A stretch of 64,000 nucleotides of DNA from positions 338,162 to 402,161 of the forward strand of contig JAFUHI010000009.1 in assembly GCA_017468925.1 (NCBI GenBank), written 5' to 3'. The position numbers were made by a program, and so were the translations under genes. Shown here one piece after another: positions 1-7,959 of this stretch; positions within the stretch are counted from its first letter, which is position 1, and each line of letters opens with the position of its first letter. This DNA comes from Bacilli bacterium (GTDB lineage Bacteria > Bacillota_I > Bacilli_A > RFN20 > CAG-826). Below the pieces are notes generated by a model, which had not been told where the DNA came from, did not search any database, and saw only the letters and a program-made list of their open reading frames with translations.

Positions 1-2
1 TC

Positions 3-170
3 TGGGATTTGGTGGCGAACACCAAGGCGAAATGCATCTGCGGGGTTGATGCACACAACCCCAATAATTATTACGAAACGGACTATGGTTTCTTTAAGCA
101 ATTCATCGCCAAAAGGAAATTAAATTTGATCAAAAGGGTAGATTTGGTTAATCCATTTAAGAATAAATAA
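3..170 (+). CDS. C-terminus of a PHP-domain phosphatase (HisJ-like), partial
   Basis: The frame is open from the left window edge to a TAA at 168-170, giving 55 residues. The segment CGVDAHNPNNYYETDYG resembles the end of PHP-domain histidinol-phosphatase-like metal-dependent hydrolases, where an Asp-Ala-His motif near the C-terminus completes the metal site of the TIM-like barrel. The rest of the gene lies outside the window, so the substrate cannot be judged; PHP proteins also include other phosphoesterases. yebC follows 56 bases later on the same strand with its own ribosome site. The family call is inferred from a short tail only. Confidence 0.5.
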   Translation, partial: WDLVANTKAKCICGVDAHNPNNYYETDYGFFKQFIAKRKLNLIKRVDLVNPFKNK

Positions 171-226
171 ATATACTAGCCTTTTGTTTCGAGTGATAGA
201 ATATCAAAGCATTAAGGAGTTCATTT

Positions 227-931
227 ATGGGAAGACACTTCGAAGTTAGAGCGGCTGCAATGGCTGCGACCGCCAAAGCCAAAAGCGCAATCTATATGCG
301 TGCATCAAAGGAGATTTATGCTGCAGCTAAAAGCGGCATTCCTGACCCAGAAAGCAACCTCGCATTAAGAAGCGCTATTGAAAAATACCGCAAAACCTGC
401 CCAAAAGATGTTATTGATAGGGCAATAGAGAAAGCCAAAGGCGGAGACGCCACAGCCTATATTGAAGGCAGATACGAATTCTTCGGCCCTGGAGGCAGCT
501 ATATCGTCGTCGATACATTATCTGATAATGTCAATAGGGCTTTGGTTACCGTAAGAACAATTGTCACGAGGAAAGGTGGCAAGATGGGTTCGGTTCTTTA
601 TAATTTCCAAATGCTCGGTTTGATTGACGTCAAAGCCACAAATAGAGATGAGATTGAAGAGAATCTAATCTTAGGCGATGTCGATGTCCAAAGCGTCGAG
701 CAAAATGACGAATATGTTGAAGTCACAGTTTCTCCATCTGATTTTGAGAAAGCCAAAGATGTCTTGAAAGAAATGGGCATCACCGAATTTGAAACAGCAG
801 AGGTAACATTCGTCCCTAACGACTATGTGGACCTTGATGAAGAAAGCCTTGGAAAATTCAAAGACATGCTCTCGGCATTAGATGAAGCGGAAGATGTCCA
901 AGCCGTCTATCATAATGTCAGCAATATATAA
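227..931 (+). CDS. yebC: YebC/PmpR family protein
   Basis: A 234-residue protein close to the usual family length of about 240. The start ATG is set by AAGGAG eight bases upstream. The N-terminus MGRHFEVRAAAMAATAKAKS is a variant of the YebC MAGHSKW-type opening, followed by the helical region with PKDVIDRAIEKAKGG and the FEGPGG-like turn (here FFGPGG near residue 86). YebC-family proteins are cytoplasmic; some act as transcription regulators and some relieve ribosome stalling at proline-rich stretches. This divergent N-terminus recalls the second paralogue carried by many Bacillota. A strong terminator follows directly, so the gene ends its transcription unit. Confidence 0.88.
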   Translation: MGRHFEVRAAAMAATAKAKSAIYMRASKEIYAAAKSGIPDPESNLALRSAIEKYRKTCPKDVIDRAIEKAKGGDATAYIEGRYEFFGPGGSYIVVDTLSDNVNRALVTVRTIVTRKGGKMGSVLYNFQMLGLIDVKATNRDEIEENLILGDVDVQSVEQNDEYVEVTVSPSDFEKAKDVLKEMGITEFETAEVTFVPNDYVDLDEESLGKFKDMLSALDEAEDVQAVYHNVSNI

Positions 932-945
932 CTAAAAACTAACAT

Positions 946-978
946 AAACCAGCATTTGATAAAATATGCTGGTTTTTT
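946..978 (+). terminator. Rho-independent terminator after yebC
   Basis: The stem CCAGCAT/ATGCTGG (949-955 with 966-972) is extended by A-T pairs and followed by a run of six T. It lies 15 bases after the yebC stop. Confidence 0.85.
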
Positions 979-1029
979 GTATTCTTTTTAATTTAAAATT
1001 AAATATACATTTTGCAAGGTTATTGAATA

Positions 1030-3108
1030 ATGGAACATTTCTCATATAAATGCGGAAAGCACTATCTATCATTCGGAATAAAACAAAATAGAATCCGACT
1101 ATTATCAATATCAAAAAGAGCACCGAATTTTGATGAAAGATTATTTGATTCCGGGCGCTTTGTTGAAGTCCAAATATCTGGATTCGATCAAAATGGGCAT
1201 CACGGCATCAAAAATCTATCGACATATTTCGGCTCGAATTCGGTTTTTGTCGGAAAAGAAATAAAGCAAAACGAAGCCAAACAAGAACTCATTATCTCCA
1301 CGAAAACTGATGAAATCCTCGTAAAAACCCACTTAATTTCATACAAAGGCGTCGATGGTCTTTCGATTTTCAATGAAGTAGAAAATATAGGAAAAGAAAC
1401 ATATACGTTGGAATTTGTTTCCTCTGCTTTTATAACAAATATTTTCGACGCTTGCTCCGGTAAAGATTCAAAGGACGTATTCTTCCATTCTGCCACAAAC
1501 TCATGGCATGTGGAGGCTCAATGGAGAAGACATTCATTTCTCGATCTAGGAATGTTTAACGGCAATGACGATATTTCTGTTAAAAGGCTTGCGTTGAATA
1601 ACACAGGGTCGTGGTCTAGCAAAGAATATCTTCCAATGTGCGTTTTGGAGCATAAGAACAAATTCATTTTGGCACAGGTTGAGAACAATGGCTCTTGGCA
1701 TATAGAAGTTGGCGATATGATTAATAAGTATTATTTATCCGCCTCTGGTCCGACGTTTTTTGACAATCAATGGTTCAAGAAAATAAAGCCAGGTGAAGTA
1801 TTTACCGGAGTGACTGCCTCTTTATGCTTTGGAGACTCATTCGAAAGCGTTATCCAGGAAATAACCAAGTTAAGAAGGGCAGTTAGACGGAAGTTTGTCG
1901 ATAATGAAACATTGCCAGTCATATTTAATGACTACATGCACGCATTATGGGACGTCCAAACAGAGGAAACAATAAAACCTCTTGTCGACATTGCTAAAGA
2001 AGTTGGATGTGAAGAATTCTGCATTGATGCAGGATGGTTTGCCGAAAAAGCCCCGTGGTGGAATCTTTTAGGCGATTGGGAAGCATATGAAAATAATTTT
2101 CCTTCAGGTGGCCTCAAAGGAATGATTGATTATATCCATTCCAAAGGGATGAAAGCGGGCATTTGGTACGAGATTGAAGCGGTTGGAGAAGAGTCAAAAT
2201 TATTCAAAAATCACGATAAATCATGGTTTTTCAATGCGAATGGCAAATTGACATTCCATCATTCTAGGCATCAGTTGAATTTCGCTAACAAAGATGTCTA
2301 TGACTGGGCTAAAGGAATAATCGAATATGGCGTGAAGACATACGGTCTAGATTATATAAAGATGGACTATAATACCGATTCTGGACCTGGAAATGATTAC
2401 AACACTGACTCGCTTGGCGATGGGCTTCTTATACACGCTAGAGCCTATATTTCCTGGGTTAATGAAATCGAAGACGAATTCCCAAATCTCACAATCGAGA
2501 ACTGCGCTTCAGGCGGATGCAGAATGGATTATGAGACGCTTAAATATTTCCCAATTCAATCCACAAGCGACCAGATAGATTATAAGAAATATCCATATTT
2601 ATCCTCCGCTGTATTGACTGCCTGCCCGCCAGAACAAGCCGCTGTGTGGTCTTATCCTCTTGATTCACGCGTAAAGCCAGAAGATGTATGCGATGAAGCG
2701 GTTGCAATGAATATGTGCAACGCGATGTTAGGAAGAATCCATTTGGCAAGCTATATAAATAAATTGACACCCAGACAGATCGGTTTGATTAAAGAAGGAG
2801 TGGATTTCTTCAAAGCGACAAGAGACTGGAAGAAGAATTCGCTTCCTATCTACCCAAATGGCATTTCATATTTCTTTGATAAAAATGTCGTCGGTGGAAT
2901 CATGGATGACAATAATCTCATGCTAGGCGTATGGAATACGAGTGATAAAAAACAAGTCATTACTGTGGATCTAAAGAAATACAAAATCAAAAGCCTCTCT
3001 GTCGGTTATCCAACCTCACTAAATACAAAATATTCATTCAAGAATGGGATATTGAAAGTAGAGATGAAAGATCCTTATTCTGGCAGGATTTTCATCGCGA
3101 AACGCTAA
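1030..3108 (+). CDS. Alpha-galactosidase, GH36 family
   Basis: A 692-residue enzyme expected to hydrolyse terminal alpha-galactosides such as raffinose-family sugars. It has an N-terminal beta-sandwich (about 1-300), a TIM barrel (about 310-610) and a small C-terminal beta domain. Family motifs are visible: CIDAGWF in the barrel entry, YIKMDYN with the likely nucleophile Asp446, ENCASGGCRMDY, and STSDQID with the likely acid/base Asp514. There is no signal peptide, so it acts in the cytoplasm on imported oligosaccharides. The ribosome site is weak (AAGG, 10 bases upstream). It converges on the AbiEi-like gene and their ends overlap by 17 bases. A second clan GH-D enzyme lies at 59288. Exact substrate is inferred. 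Confidence 0.88.
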   Translation: MEHFSYKCGKHYLSFGIKQNRIRLLSISKRAPNFDERLFDSGRFVEVQISGFDQNGHHGIKNLSTYFGSNSVFVGKEIKQNEAKQELIISTKTDEILVKTHLISYKGVDGLSIFNEVENIGKETYTLEFVSSAFITNIFDACSGKDSKDVFFHSATNSWHVEAQWRRHSFLDLGMFNGNDDISVKRLALNNTGSWSSKEYLPMCVLEHKNKFILAQVENNGSWHIEVGDMINKYYLSASGPTFFDNQWFKKIKPGEVFTGVTASLCFGDSFESVIQEITKLRRAVRRKFVDNETLPVIFNDYMHALWDVQTEETIKPLVDIAKEVGCEEFCIDAGWFAEKAPWWNLLGDWEAYENNFPSGGLKGMIDYIHSKGMKAGIWYEIEAVGEESKLFKNHDKSWFFNANGKLTFHHSRHQLNFANKDVYDWAKGIIEYGVKTYGLDYIKMDYNTDSGPGNDYNTDSLGDGLLIHARAYISWVNEIEDEFPNLTIENCASGGCRMDYETLKYFPIQSTSDQIDYKKYPYLSSAVLTACPPEQAAVWSYPLDSRVKPEDVCDEAVAMNMCNAMLGRIHLASYINKLTPRQIGLIKEGVDFFKATRDWKKNSLPIYPNGISYFFDKNVVGGIMDDNNLMLGVWNTSDKKQVITVDLKKYKIKSLSVGYPTSLNTKYSFKNGILKVEMKDPYSGRIFIAKR

Positions 3109-3685
3109 AAAGATCGAAAAGCAATTCTATTTCTTTAATGCAGCTAAACGTTTTCGCATATTCAAAAAGAACGTCTTTTCTGTAATTCTTTTGGAAGAAA
3201 ACCTTGCAAATCTGACGTATATCGATTTGAAATCTATTCCTATACCGCACCAAATCAATGAATGTCCTTTCTATGTCGTAGGTGGAAACCAGCTTTCCTT
3301 GGGGAGTAACTTGAAGAGATAATCCAACTGAATATTCTTTATCCCCAACATGGAAAGAAGAAACGTCTTTTATTCCTTTCGACATGTAATTCCTTGGCAA
3401 AAACATATATGTCTCTTTGGGCTTTAGGCATAGCCCATGGAGATAGGCCGCGCTCAATAAAGAAAAGACAGCCTTCTTATATTTATAATGGATTACGTAA
3501 TATGGATCGGGGTCAAAGCCTCTTTTGATATAAAGACCTTTGGCGATTTTCTTGAATTGGCCTTCTTCCTCCGCCAAAACTAGATAAGTTTGGGCTATGC
3601 CCATGGCCTTGGCCTCGCTGACAGAAATGTATCCATCATTATTTTCGGCCATCACTAATATTTCGTAACTTTTCTTTTCGTTCAC
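3092..3685 (-). CDS. AbiEi-like antitoxin-domain protein (solitary)
   Basis: A 197-residue protein with a short N-terminal winged-helix-like part (about 5-55: ISVSEAKAMGIAQTYLVLAE then GQFKKIAKGLYIKRG) and the conserved AbiEi middle, with YKYKKAVFSLLSAAYLHGL and VSTYDIERTFIDLVRYRN. In type IV toxin-antitoxin systems AbiEi represses its promoter and opposes the nucleotidyltransferase toxin AbiEii. No nucleotidyltransferase gene lies next to it here: the neighbours are a GH36 enzyme, convergent and overlapping by 17 bases, and rplM, divergent. It may be an orphan antitoxin or a regulator of something else. The family call is good; the function is open. Confidence 0.72.
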   Translation of the reverse strand: MNEKKSYEILVMAENNDGYISVSEAKAMGIAQTYLVLAEEEGQFKKIAKGLYIKRGFDPDPYYVIHYKYKKAVFSLLSAAYLHGLCLKPKETYMFLPRNYMSKGIKDVSSFHVGDKEYSVGLSLQVTPQGKLVSTYDIERTFIDLVRYRNRFQIDIRQICKVFFQKNYRKDVLFEYAKTFSCIKEIELLFDLFSVSR

Positions 3686-3739
3686 ACTACAAATATATCA
3701 TTTTGTCGCTTAAACATAAATAAAAGTTTATTTTTTTCT

Positions 3740-3767
3740 TTGACTATCGCATTTTTTAATGGATAAT
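3740..3767 (+). promoter_or_regulatory. Promoter and leader of rplM-rpsI
   Basis: TTGACT (3740-3745), a 16-base spacer and GATAAT (3762-3767). The start would fall near 3774, leaving a leader of about 50 bases with CTTC/GAAG pairing around 3780-3793. In Bacillota a short autogenous L13 leader occupies this position; whether this one folds the same way is not tested. Confidence 0.6.
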
Positions 3768-3823
3768 TTACCTCGGCTCTTCAAAATGAAGAAGCGCTTA
3801 TTAGAAAGAGAAGGTAAACAACA

Positions 3824-4264
3824 ATGCAGCGTCAAACAACAATGGCTAAACCAGCCGAAGTCAAACGCAATTGGTATGTTGTCGATGCCACTGGCATCCC
3901 TCTAGGCCGTCTTGCTAGCCAAGTCGCCCAGATCATCACTGGCCGCAACAAACCAATCTTCACACCAAACGAAGACTGCGGAGACTATGTCATCATTATC
4001 AATGCCAGCCAAGTAAAATTGACAGGCAATGCCGAGCATAAGAAGAACTACTATAATGTTTCCGGCTATGCAGGCGGTCTTAGGACAAGAACCAGCGGAA
4101 CCATGCTTCGCGATTATCCAGAAGAAATGGTCCGTCGTGCCGTTTGGGGAATGATCCCGAAAGGCCCATTAGGTCGCAAGACTTTAAAGAAACTTTTCGT
4201 CTATCGTGATGAGAAGCATGAACAAGAAGCTCAAAAGCCAATCGCTCTCGAGCTTAAGAAATAA
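3824..4264 (+). CDS. rplM: 50S ribosomal protein L13
   Basis: A 146-residue protein, the normal length for L13. It binds 23S rRNA early in assembly of the large subunit. The opening [20 protein letters not shown] and the segments [11 protein letters not shown] and [10 protein letters not shown] are characteristic. The start at 3824 is preceded by GAAGG at a suitable distance; an inner ATG at 3842 is less likely because homologues carry the extra N-terminus. rpsI follows after 11 bases, the standard L13-S9 operon. Confidence 0.97.
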   Translation: MQRQTTMAKPAEVKRNWYVVDATGIPLGRLASQVAQIITGRNKPIFTPNEDCGDYVIIINASQVKLTGNAEHKKNYYNVSGYAGGLRTRTSGTMLRDYPEEMVRRAVWGMIPKGPLGRKTLKKLFVYRDEKHEQEAQKPIALELKK

Positions 4265-4275
4265 GGAGAAGTACC

Positions 4276-4668
4276 ATGGCTAAGAAAGAAACATTCTACG
4301 GAACCGGAAGAAGAAAATCTTCTATCGCTCGTGTTTATATCACAGCCGGCAAAGGCAAAATCACCATCAACGACAGAGCAGTTGACGAATATATGCCATA
4401 TGCCACTCTCGTCATGAACCTCAAGCAACCTTTGACCATCTTAGGCGTTGAAGGCAAATATGATGTCAAAGCCTATGCCAAAGGCGGCGGCTTCACTGGA
4501 CAAGCTGAAGCAGTTCGTCTAGGTATCGCTAGAGCCTTGCTTGAAGCCGGAGAAGAGAGAAAGCCTCTAAAAGTCGCTGGAATGCTCACAAGAAATTCCC
4601 GTGCCAAAGAGAGGAAGAAATACGGTCTCAAAGCTGCTCGTAGAGCACCTCAGTTCTCAAAACGTTAA
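4276..4668 (+). CDS. rpsI: 30S ribosomal protein S9
   Basis: A 130-residue protein of the small subunit whose basic C-terminal tail reaches the decoding-site tRNA. The N-terminal [20 protein letters not shown] and the terminal [17 protein letters not shown] are diagnostic, ending in the conserved SKR. AAGGAG lies seven bases before the ATG. It is co-transcribed with rplM and followed by a terminator. Confidence 0.97.
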   Translation: MAKKETFYGTGRRKSSIARVYITAGKGKITINDRAVDEYMPYATLVMNLKQPLTILGVEGKYDVKAYAKGGGFTGQAEAVRLGIARALLEAGEERKPLKVAGMLTRNSRAKERKKYGLKAARRAPQFSKR

Positions 4669-4683
4669 TCAAAAGGAGAACCC

Positions 4684-4716
4684 AAACCTCACAAACGTTG
4701 CTTTGTGGGGTTTTTA
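4684..4716 (+). terminator. Terminator of the rplM-rpsI operon
   Basis: A ten-base-pair stem ACCTCACAAA/TTTGTGGGGT (4686-4695 with 4702-4711, one G-T pair) runs into a T tract. Confidence 0.85.
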
Positions 4717-4840
4717 TTTTCCAATTTATGGTGCCAAAAAACATGAGGATGATATTTAATGAAACTGCTTTTTAACAAAAACATCTAATTTTTAGTGTGT
4801 AATTATTCAAGTGAATATAAAATGAACGAAAAGGATCAAT

Positions 4841-6103
4841 ATGAAAGACAAGAAAATTAAAGAATTGATTGAAAAAGAATTGTTTAGGCAAAACAACGGA
4901 ATTGAGCTTATTGCCTCTGAGAACTATCCTTCCATTTCAGTTAGAGAGGCCCAAGGAAGCATTTTTACTGCCAAATACGCAGAAGGATATCCGGGAAGAA
5001 GGTATTACGGTGGCTGTGAAATTGTAGATGAATTGGAGAATCTAGCAATCGATAGGGCAAAGAAACTCTTTAATGTTAGGTTCGCCAATGTCCAACCGCA
5101 TTCTGGCTCACAAGCAAATTTTGCTGCCTATCGTTCTATTCTAACGCCAGGAGATAAAGTCCTTTCGCTGGAATTAAATGATGGAGGGCATTTAACGCAT
5201 GGCTCGCCTGTTTCATTTTCCAAAGACACATATCAATTCGAACATTATCCTTTGGGAGAAGATGGCCATTTGGACTATCCATTGATCAAAAAGAAATTAT
5301 ATGAATTTGAGCCAAATCTCCTTTTAGCGGGTTATTCAGCCTATCAATATGAAATCGATTTTAGACAAATGAGGGAGATTATTGATGAATATAATTCTTC
5401 TCATCAAATCAAATGCTATTTTATGGTGGATATGGCCCATATCGCCGGAATTGTTGCTGCAAAGAAATGCCAAAACCCGTGCGATTACGCTGACATCGTC
5501 ACTTCCACGACTCATAAGACATTAAGAGGTCCTAGAGGAGGCATAATATTAACAAATGATGAGACGATTGCAAAAAGAGTGGATAAATGTGTTTTCCCCT
5601 ATGCCCAAGGAGGACCGTTGGAGCATATTATCGCTGCAAAAGCCGTCTGTTTTAAGGAAGACGCCACAAAATCGTTTGCTAAATATATCGAGTGTGTTTT
5701 GGAAAACACCAAGGCCTGCAATGATGAATTAAAGAGGAGAGGTGCAATAGTGTCCGGAAGCGATAATCATTTGTTTTTGCTGAATGTTCTGGATAGCTTT
5801 GGAATAAATGGCAAAGAGGCTCAGAACAGACTAGAAGCCATAGGTGTTACAACAAATAAGAATATGATACACGGGGACAAACTTAAACCCGCCCTAACCT
5901 CAGGTCTTAGAATCGGCTTTGCCCCAGCAACCACAAGAGGATGTACCAAAGAACAGGCGATTGAAATCGGTGGCCTTATATACGATGTATGTTCCGACCA
6001 AAATTTTGACCAAAACAAAGAAAAATACATTAGCCACGTTTCCGATATCACCAAGCTTTGGAAAAAAATAGATGAAGTGGAATTCCCATTAGAAGATGAA
6101 TAA
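4841..6103 (+). CDS. glyA: Serine hydroxymethyltransferase
   Basis: A 420-residue PLP enzyme that interconverts serine and glycine while loading tetrahydrofolate with a one-carbon unit. Visible signatures are NNGIELIASENYPS near the start, YAEGYPGRRYYGGCE, and STTHKTLRGPRGG, where Lys226 should carry PLP. Length matches the family. AAAGGA precedes the ATG. The last eight bases overlap the next gene, implying translational coupling. Confidence 0.96.
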   Translation: MKDKKIKELIEKELFRQNNGIELIASENYPSISVREAQGSIFTAKYAEGYPGRRYYGGCEIVDELENLAIDRAKKLFNVRFANVQPHSGSQANFAAYRSILTPGDKVLSLELNDGGHLTHGSPVSFSKDTYQFEHYPLGEDGHLDYPLIKKKLYEFEPNLLLAGYSAYQYEIDFRQMREIIDEYNSSHQIKCYFMVDMAHIAGIVAAKKCQNPCDYADIVTSTTHKTLRGPRGGIILTNDETIAKRVDKCVFPYAQGGPLEHIIAAKAVCFKEDATKSFAKYIECVLENTKACNDELKRRGAIVSGSDNHLFLLNVLDSFGINGKEAQNRLEAIGVTTNKNMIHGDKLKPALTSGLRIGFAPATTRGCTKEQAIEIGGLIYDVCSDQNFDQNKEKYISHVSDITKLWKKIDEVEFPLEDE

Positions 6104-6467
6104 TCATTTATTTAAATTAGATTGTTATAGCGAAAAGATTATTTCGCAGTTTTTAAACGAAGGCTTTGTTGCAAAAAGAGTTTCTGCTTTATCTAGCGAT
6201 GGCACAGCGATAAACCCAAGTGAATGGGATGAAGAGAAGCTAATAAAAGGAATGGATTCAAAAGCGACAATTTTTATCAAGTCCTTCGAAAAAGACAATA
6301 AAACCGTCCTTCTATTGCAAAATGATGGTGAAGGAAAAAACATCCGCATTGAATTCGCGATGCCTTTGGAACTTATTTCGCTCAATGAGAAAGAAAGAAA
6401 AGAAATCATCAAAGAAGGAATGCTTGAATTTGGTCCAAATGGCGTTGCTATTTTAATTTCTCATTAG
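6096..6467 (+). CDS. Small conserved-looking protein coupled to glyA
   Basis: A 123-residue soluble protein that I do not recognise. It begins inside the end of glyA (8-base overlap). The sequence alternates charged and hydrophobic segments without signal peptide or membrane helix; the middle (ATIFIKSFEKDNKTVLLLQ) looks like paired beta strands and the end (EMLEFGPNGVAILISH-like) like another strand pair. Overlap with glyA suggests a shared mRNA, but no link with one-carbon metabolism can be read from the residues. It is the last gene before the tRNA-Ile promoter. Confidence 0.7.
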   Translation: MNNHLFKLDCYSEKIISQFLNEGFVAKRVSALSSDGTAINPSEWDEEKLIKGMDSKATIFIKSFEKDNKTVLLLQNDGEGKNIRIEFAMPLELISLNEKERKEIIKEGMLEFGPNGVAILISH

Positions 6468-6479
6468 AAAAACTTGTTC

Positions 6480-6508
6480 TTGTCAGTCTTTAAACATAGG
6501 TATATATT
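6480..6508 (+). promoter_or_regulatory. Promoter of tRNA-Ile
   Basis: TTGTCA (6480-6485), a 17-base spacer and TATATT (6503-6508), 24 bases before the tRNA. Confidence 0.6.
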
Positions 6509-6531
6509 TATATGGCACTCAATGAGTGCAT

Positions 6532-6608
6532 GGGCCTTTAGCTCAGCTGGTTAGAGCGCACGCTTGATAAGCGTGAGGTCGATGGTTCAAACCCATTAAG
6601 GCCCACCA
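6532..6608 (+). tRNA. tRNA-Ile(GAT)
   Basis: 77 bases with a perfect seven-base-pair acceptor stem GGGCCTT/AAGGCCC and encoded CCA. The anticodon loop CTTGATAAGC gives GAT. The T loop GGTTCAAACCC is normal. Confidence 0.95.
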
Positions 6609-6620
6609 AAAATTAAAATA

Positions 6621-6645
6621 ACAGGACATAATGTCCTGTTTTTGT
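6621..6645 (+). terminator. Terminator after tRNA-Ile
   Basis: The stem ACAGGACA/TGTCCTGT (6621-6628 with 6632-6639) is followed by TTTTTG. Confidence 0.85.
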
Positions 6646-6706
6646 TTTGCCGATAATTATTTTGAAATAAATCACTGTCTACTTATCTCATTTATACAAA
6701 TACCTA

Positions 6707-6735
6707 TGGCGACTTTTCCTTTTGAGTAATATAAT
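6707..6735 (+). promoter_or_regulatory. Promoter of tRNA-Val
   Basis: TGGCGA (6707-6712), a 17-base spacer and a perfect TATAAT (6730-6735), 24 bases before the tRNA. The weak -35 is the same hexamer as in front of tRNA-Thr. Confidence 0.55.
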
Positions 6736-6759
6736 TAACCACGCCGCAACAAGGCAAAA

Positions 6760-6834
6760 GGGCGTTTGGCTCAGTGGGAGAGCGTTTCCTTCACACGGAA
6801 GAGGTCGCTGGTTCGATCCCAGCAACGCCCACCA
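6760..6834 (+). tRNA. tRNA-Val(CAC)
   Basis: 75 bases with CCA encoded and acceptor stem GGGCGTT/AACGCCC. The seven-base anticodon loop TTCACAC gives CAC, reading GUG. A recombinase remnant begins 34 bases downstream, so the 3' end of this tRNA is a plausible old attachment site. Confidence 0.93.
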
Positions 6835-6845
6835 AAACGAAAAAT

Positions 6846-6868
6846 ACCTAGGATTTGCCTAGGTTTTT
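6846..6868. terminator. Terminator after tRNA-Val, possibly bidirectional
   Basis: The stem ACCTAGG/CCTAGGT (6846-6852 with 6858-6864) is followed by T5. An A-rich stretch precedes it, so it could also serve the recombinase remnant on the other strand, which ends at 6868. Confidence 0.75.
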
Positions 6869-7203
6869 CATTTATTGAGCATGCCTTCCATCATCGAGTC
6901 GACCTTCCTTCCGAGATCGCCGAGCTCGTTGCCGTAGAGCCTCAGATAGCAATCCATCGTGACCGATATGGATGAGTGCCTGAGCCATCTGGATACCAGC
7001 CTTATGTCCGTGCCCGAGGAGAAAAGCCAGGTCGCGCATGAGTCCCTCAGGCAATGCGGGGAAATCCTCCTCAGCCCGGCCTTCCTCGCCCCGTCGTCAA
7101 GCCATCTGGCGACTGATGTCATGCCGATGGGCCTCCCATTCCCTAGGGTGAACACGAAATCGTCCACCAGGGGGACCCCGAGAATCTCGTAGAGCCTGCG
7201 CAC
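6868..7203 (-). pseudogene. C-terminal remnant of a tyrosine recombinase (integrase)
   Basis: Only 111 residues remain of a phage-type integrase, normally 300-400. The retained part has the catalytic box: HCLRDSCATWL (His-x-x-Arg), then RLVSRWLRHSSISVTMDCYL with the second His and the Tyr nucleophile region. The N-terminal DNA-binding domain and first catalytic Arg are missing; a TAG lies three codons before the GTG at 7203, so the gene is cut there. The segment is strikingly GC-rich compared with its surroundings and uses codons unlike its neighbours, a sign of transfer. It sits directly behind tRNA-Val, the classic integration position. Confidence 0.8.
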
Positions 7204-7302
7204 ACTTGCCTAACCTTTGTAAAAATGCTTCTTAAAAATATTTGGCATATACTGGTGTGAGAATGGAGAATATAATATATTGATAACATAATAGGAGAAC
7301 AT

Positions 7303-7764
7303 ATGAGAAAAAAACGAGTTTATCCGGTTGTGTCGGCGGCAATAATATTTGCAAATGTTATTTCTATAATGATACTCGTACTTAGCTTCGCTAGGCTTGC
7401 ATCACCAATTAATGATTGGTCAGCATCAACCTTATCTTCATCTTCTAATAGCATTGTTCGTTCTTCGGGCACATATTCTACAAGCGTCGTTGGTGGCGGC
7501 GCTATGGATGCTGGATTCACATACACGTCTTCATCAGGCCACCGAGTTCAAACTTTGTATATATTAGGCCGCGCTGCTTGGTCATCTGATAAAGGCATAA
7601 CAACTTTTGGAGTTGAACTATTCAGGACAGCGATTTTGATAAATCTTGCGGTGATAATTGGAACATGTCTATTTATTGCGATAAAAGTTCATTACGACAA
7701 CAAGAAGTTGCTAATTAGTGGTGAACAAAAAGAAAGCGAACCATCCACGAAAGAAGAACAATAA
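7303..7764 (+). CDS. Small membrane protein with two predicted helices
   Basis: 153 residues, not recognised. TM1 spans about 10-32 (VSAAIIFANVISIMILVLSF). A Ser/Gly-rich external loop with strand-like segments follows (about 35-105), then TM2 about 108-130 (TAILINLAVIIGTCLFIAI) and a charged tail with many Glu and Lys. AGGAGA before the ATG is a good ribosome site and TATAAT stands at 7271-7276. It lies between two recombinase remnants and just before an AAA ATPase, so it may be cargo of the lost element. No function is proposed. Confidence 0.65.
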   Translation: MRKKRVYPVVSAAIIFANVISIMILVLSFARLASPINDWSASTLSSSSNSIVRSSGTYSTSVVGGGAMDAGFTYTSSSGHRVQTLYILGRAAWSSDKGITTFGVELFRTAILINLAVIIGTCLFIAIKVHYDNKKLLISGEQKESEPSTKEEQ

Positions 7765-7768
7765 TTTT

Positions 7769-7806
7769 CGTGTCTCATGAGTAAAGTCGTGTCGCGCATA
7801 AGTTCC
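7769..7806 (-). pseudogene. Possible second, highly decayed recombinase fragment
   Basis: This 38-base stretch matches positions 7009-7046 of the integrase remnant at 28 of 38 bases without gaps, including an exact nine-base GTCGCGCAT. In the recombinase the matched part encodes the box around RDSCATWLFSSG. No ORF survives. The match is short and could be coincidental, but it places recombinase-like sequence on both sides of the 7303 gene. Confidence 0.35.
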
Positions 7807-7846
7807 ATGCGATACATTTGGATGCCAACATTTCGCTGGAATTAAA

Positions 7847-7922
7847 CTTCTACCAATTTGTACTAAATTATAAACTTGTACCAACTTCTACCAATTTGTA
7901 CTAAATTTTAAACTTGTACCAA
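7847..7922 (+). repeat. Two tandem 38-base repeats carrying four TTGTAC boxes
   Basis: 7847-7884 and 7885-7922 are identical except for one base. Each unit carries TTGTAC twice, so boxes lie at 7858, 7876, 7896 and 7914, spaced 18, 20 and 18 bases, close to two helical turns. The last box is the -35 element of the promoter of the 7960 ATPase. The layout suits a cooperative operator or iteron array. Confidence 0.85.
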
Positions 7923-7942
7923 CATTCAATAAAGTATATACT
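7914..7942 (+). promoter_or_regulatory. Promoter of the AAA ATPase gene, -35 inside the repeat array
   Basis: TTGTAC (7914-7919), a 17-base spacer and TATACT (7937-7942). The predicted start near 7949 leaves an untranslated leader of only about 11 bases, consisting of the GAGGTGA ribosome site and its spacer. Confidence 0.65.
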
Positions 7943-7959
7943 TTAATCGAGGTGATTTT

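Noticed and set aside
6766-6975. 69-residue frame on the plus strand
   Set aside because: It starts inside tRNA-Val and crosses the terminator; its codons are only the tRNA read as protein.
7847-7922. CRISPR array
   Set aside because: Only two head-to-tail units with no variable spacers; better seen as an operator or iteron pair.
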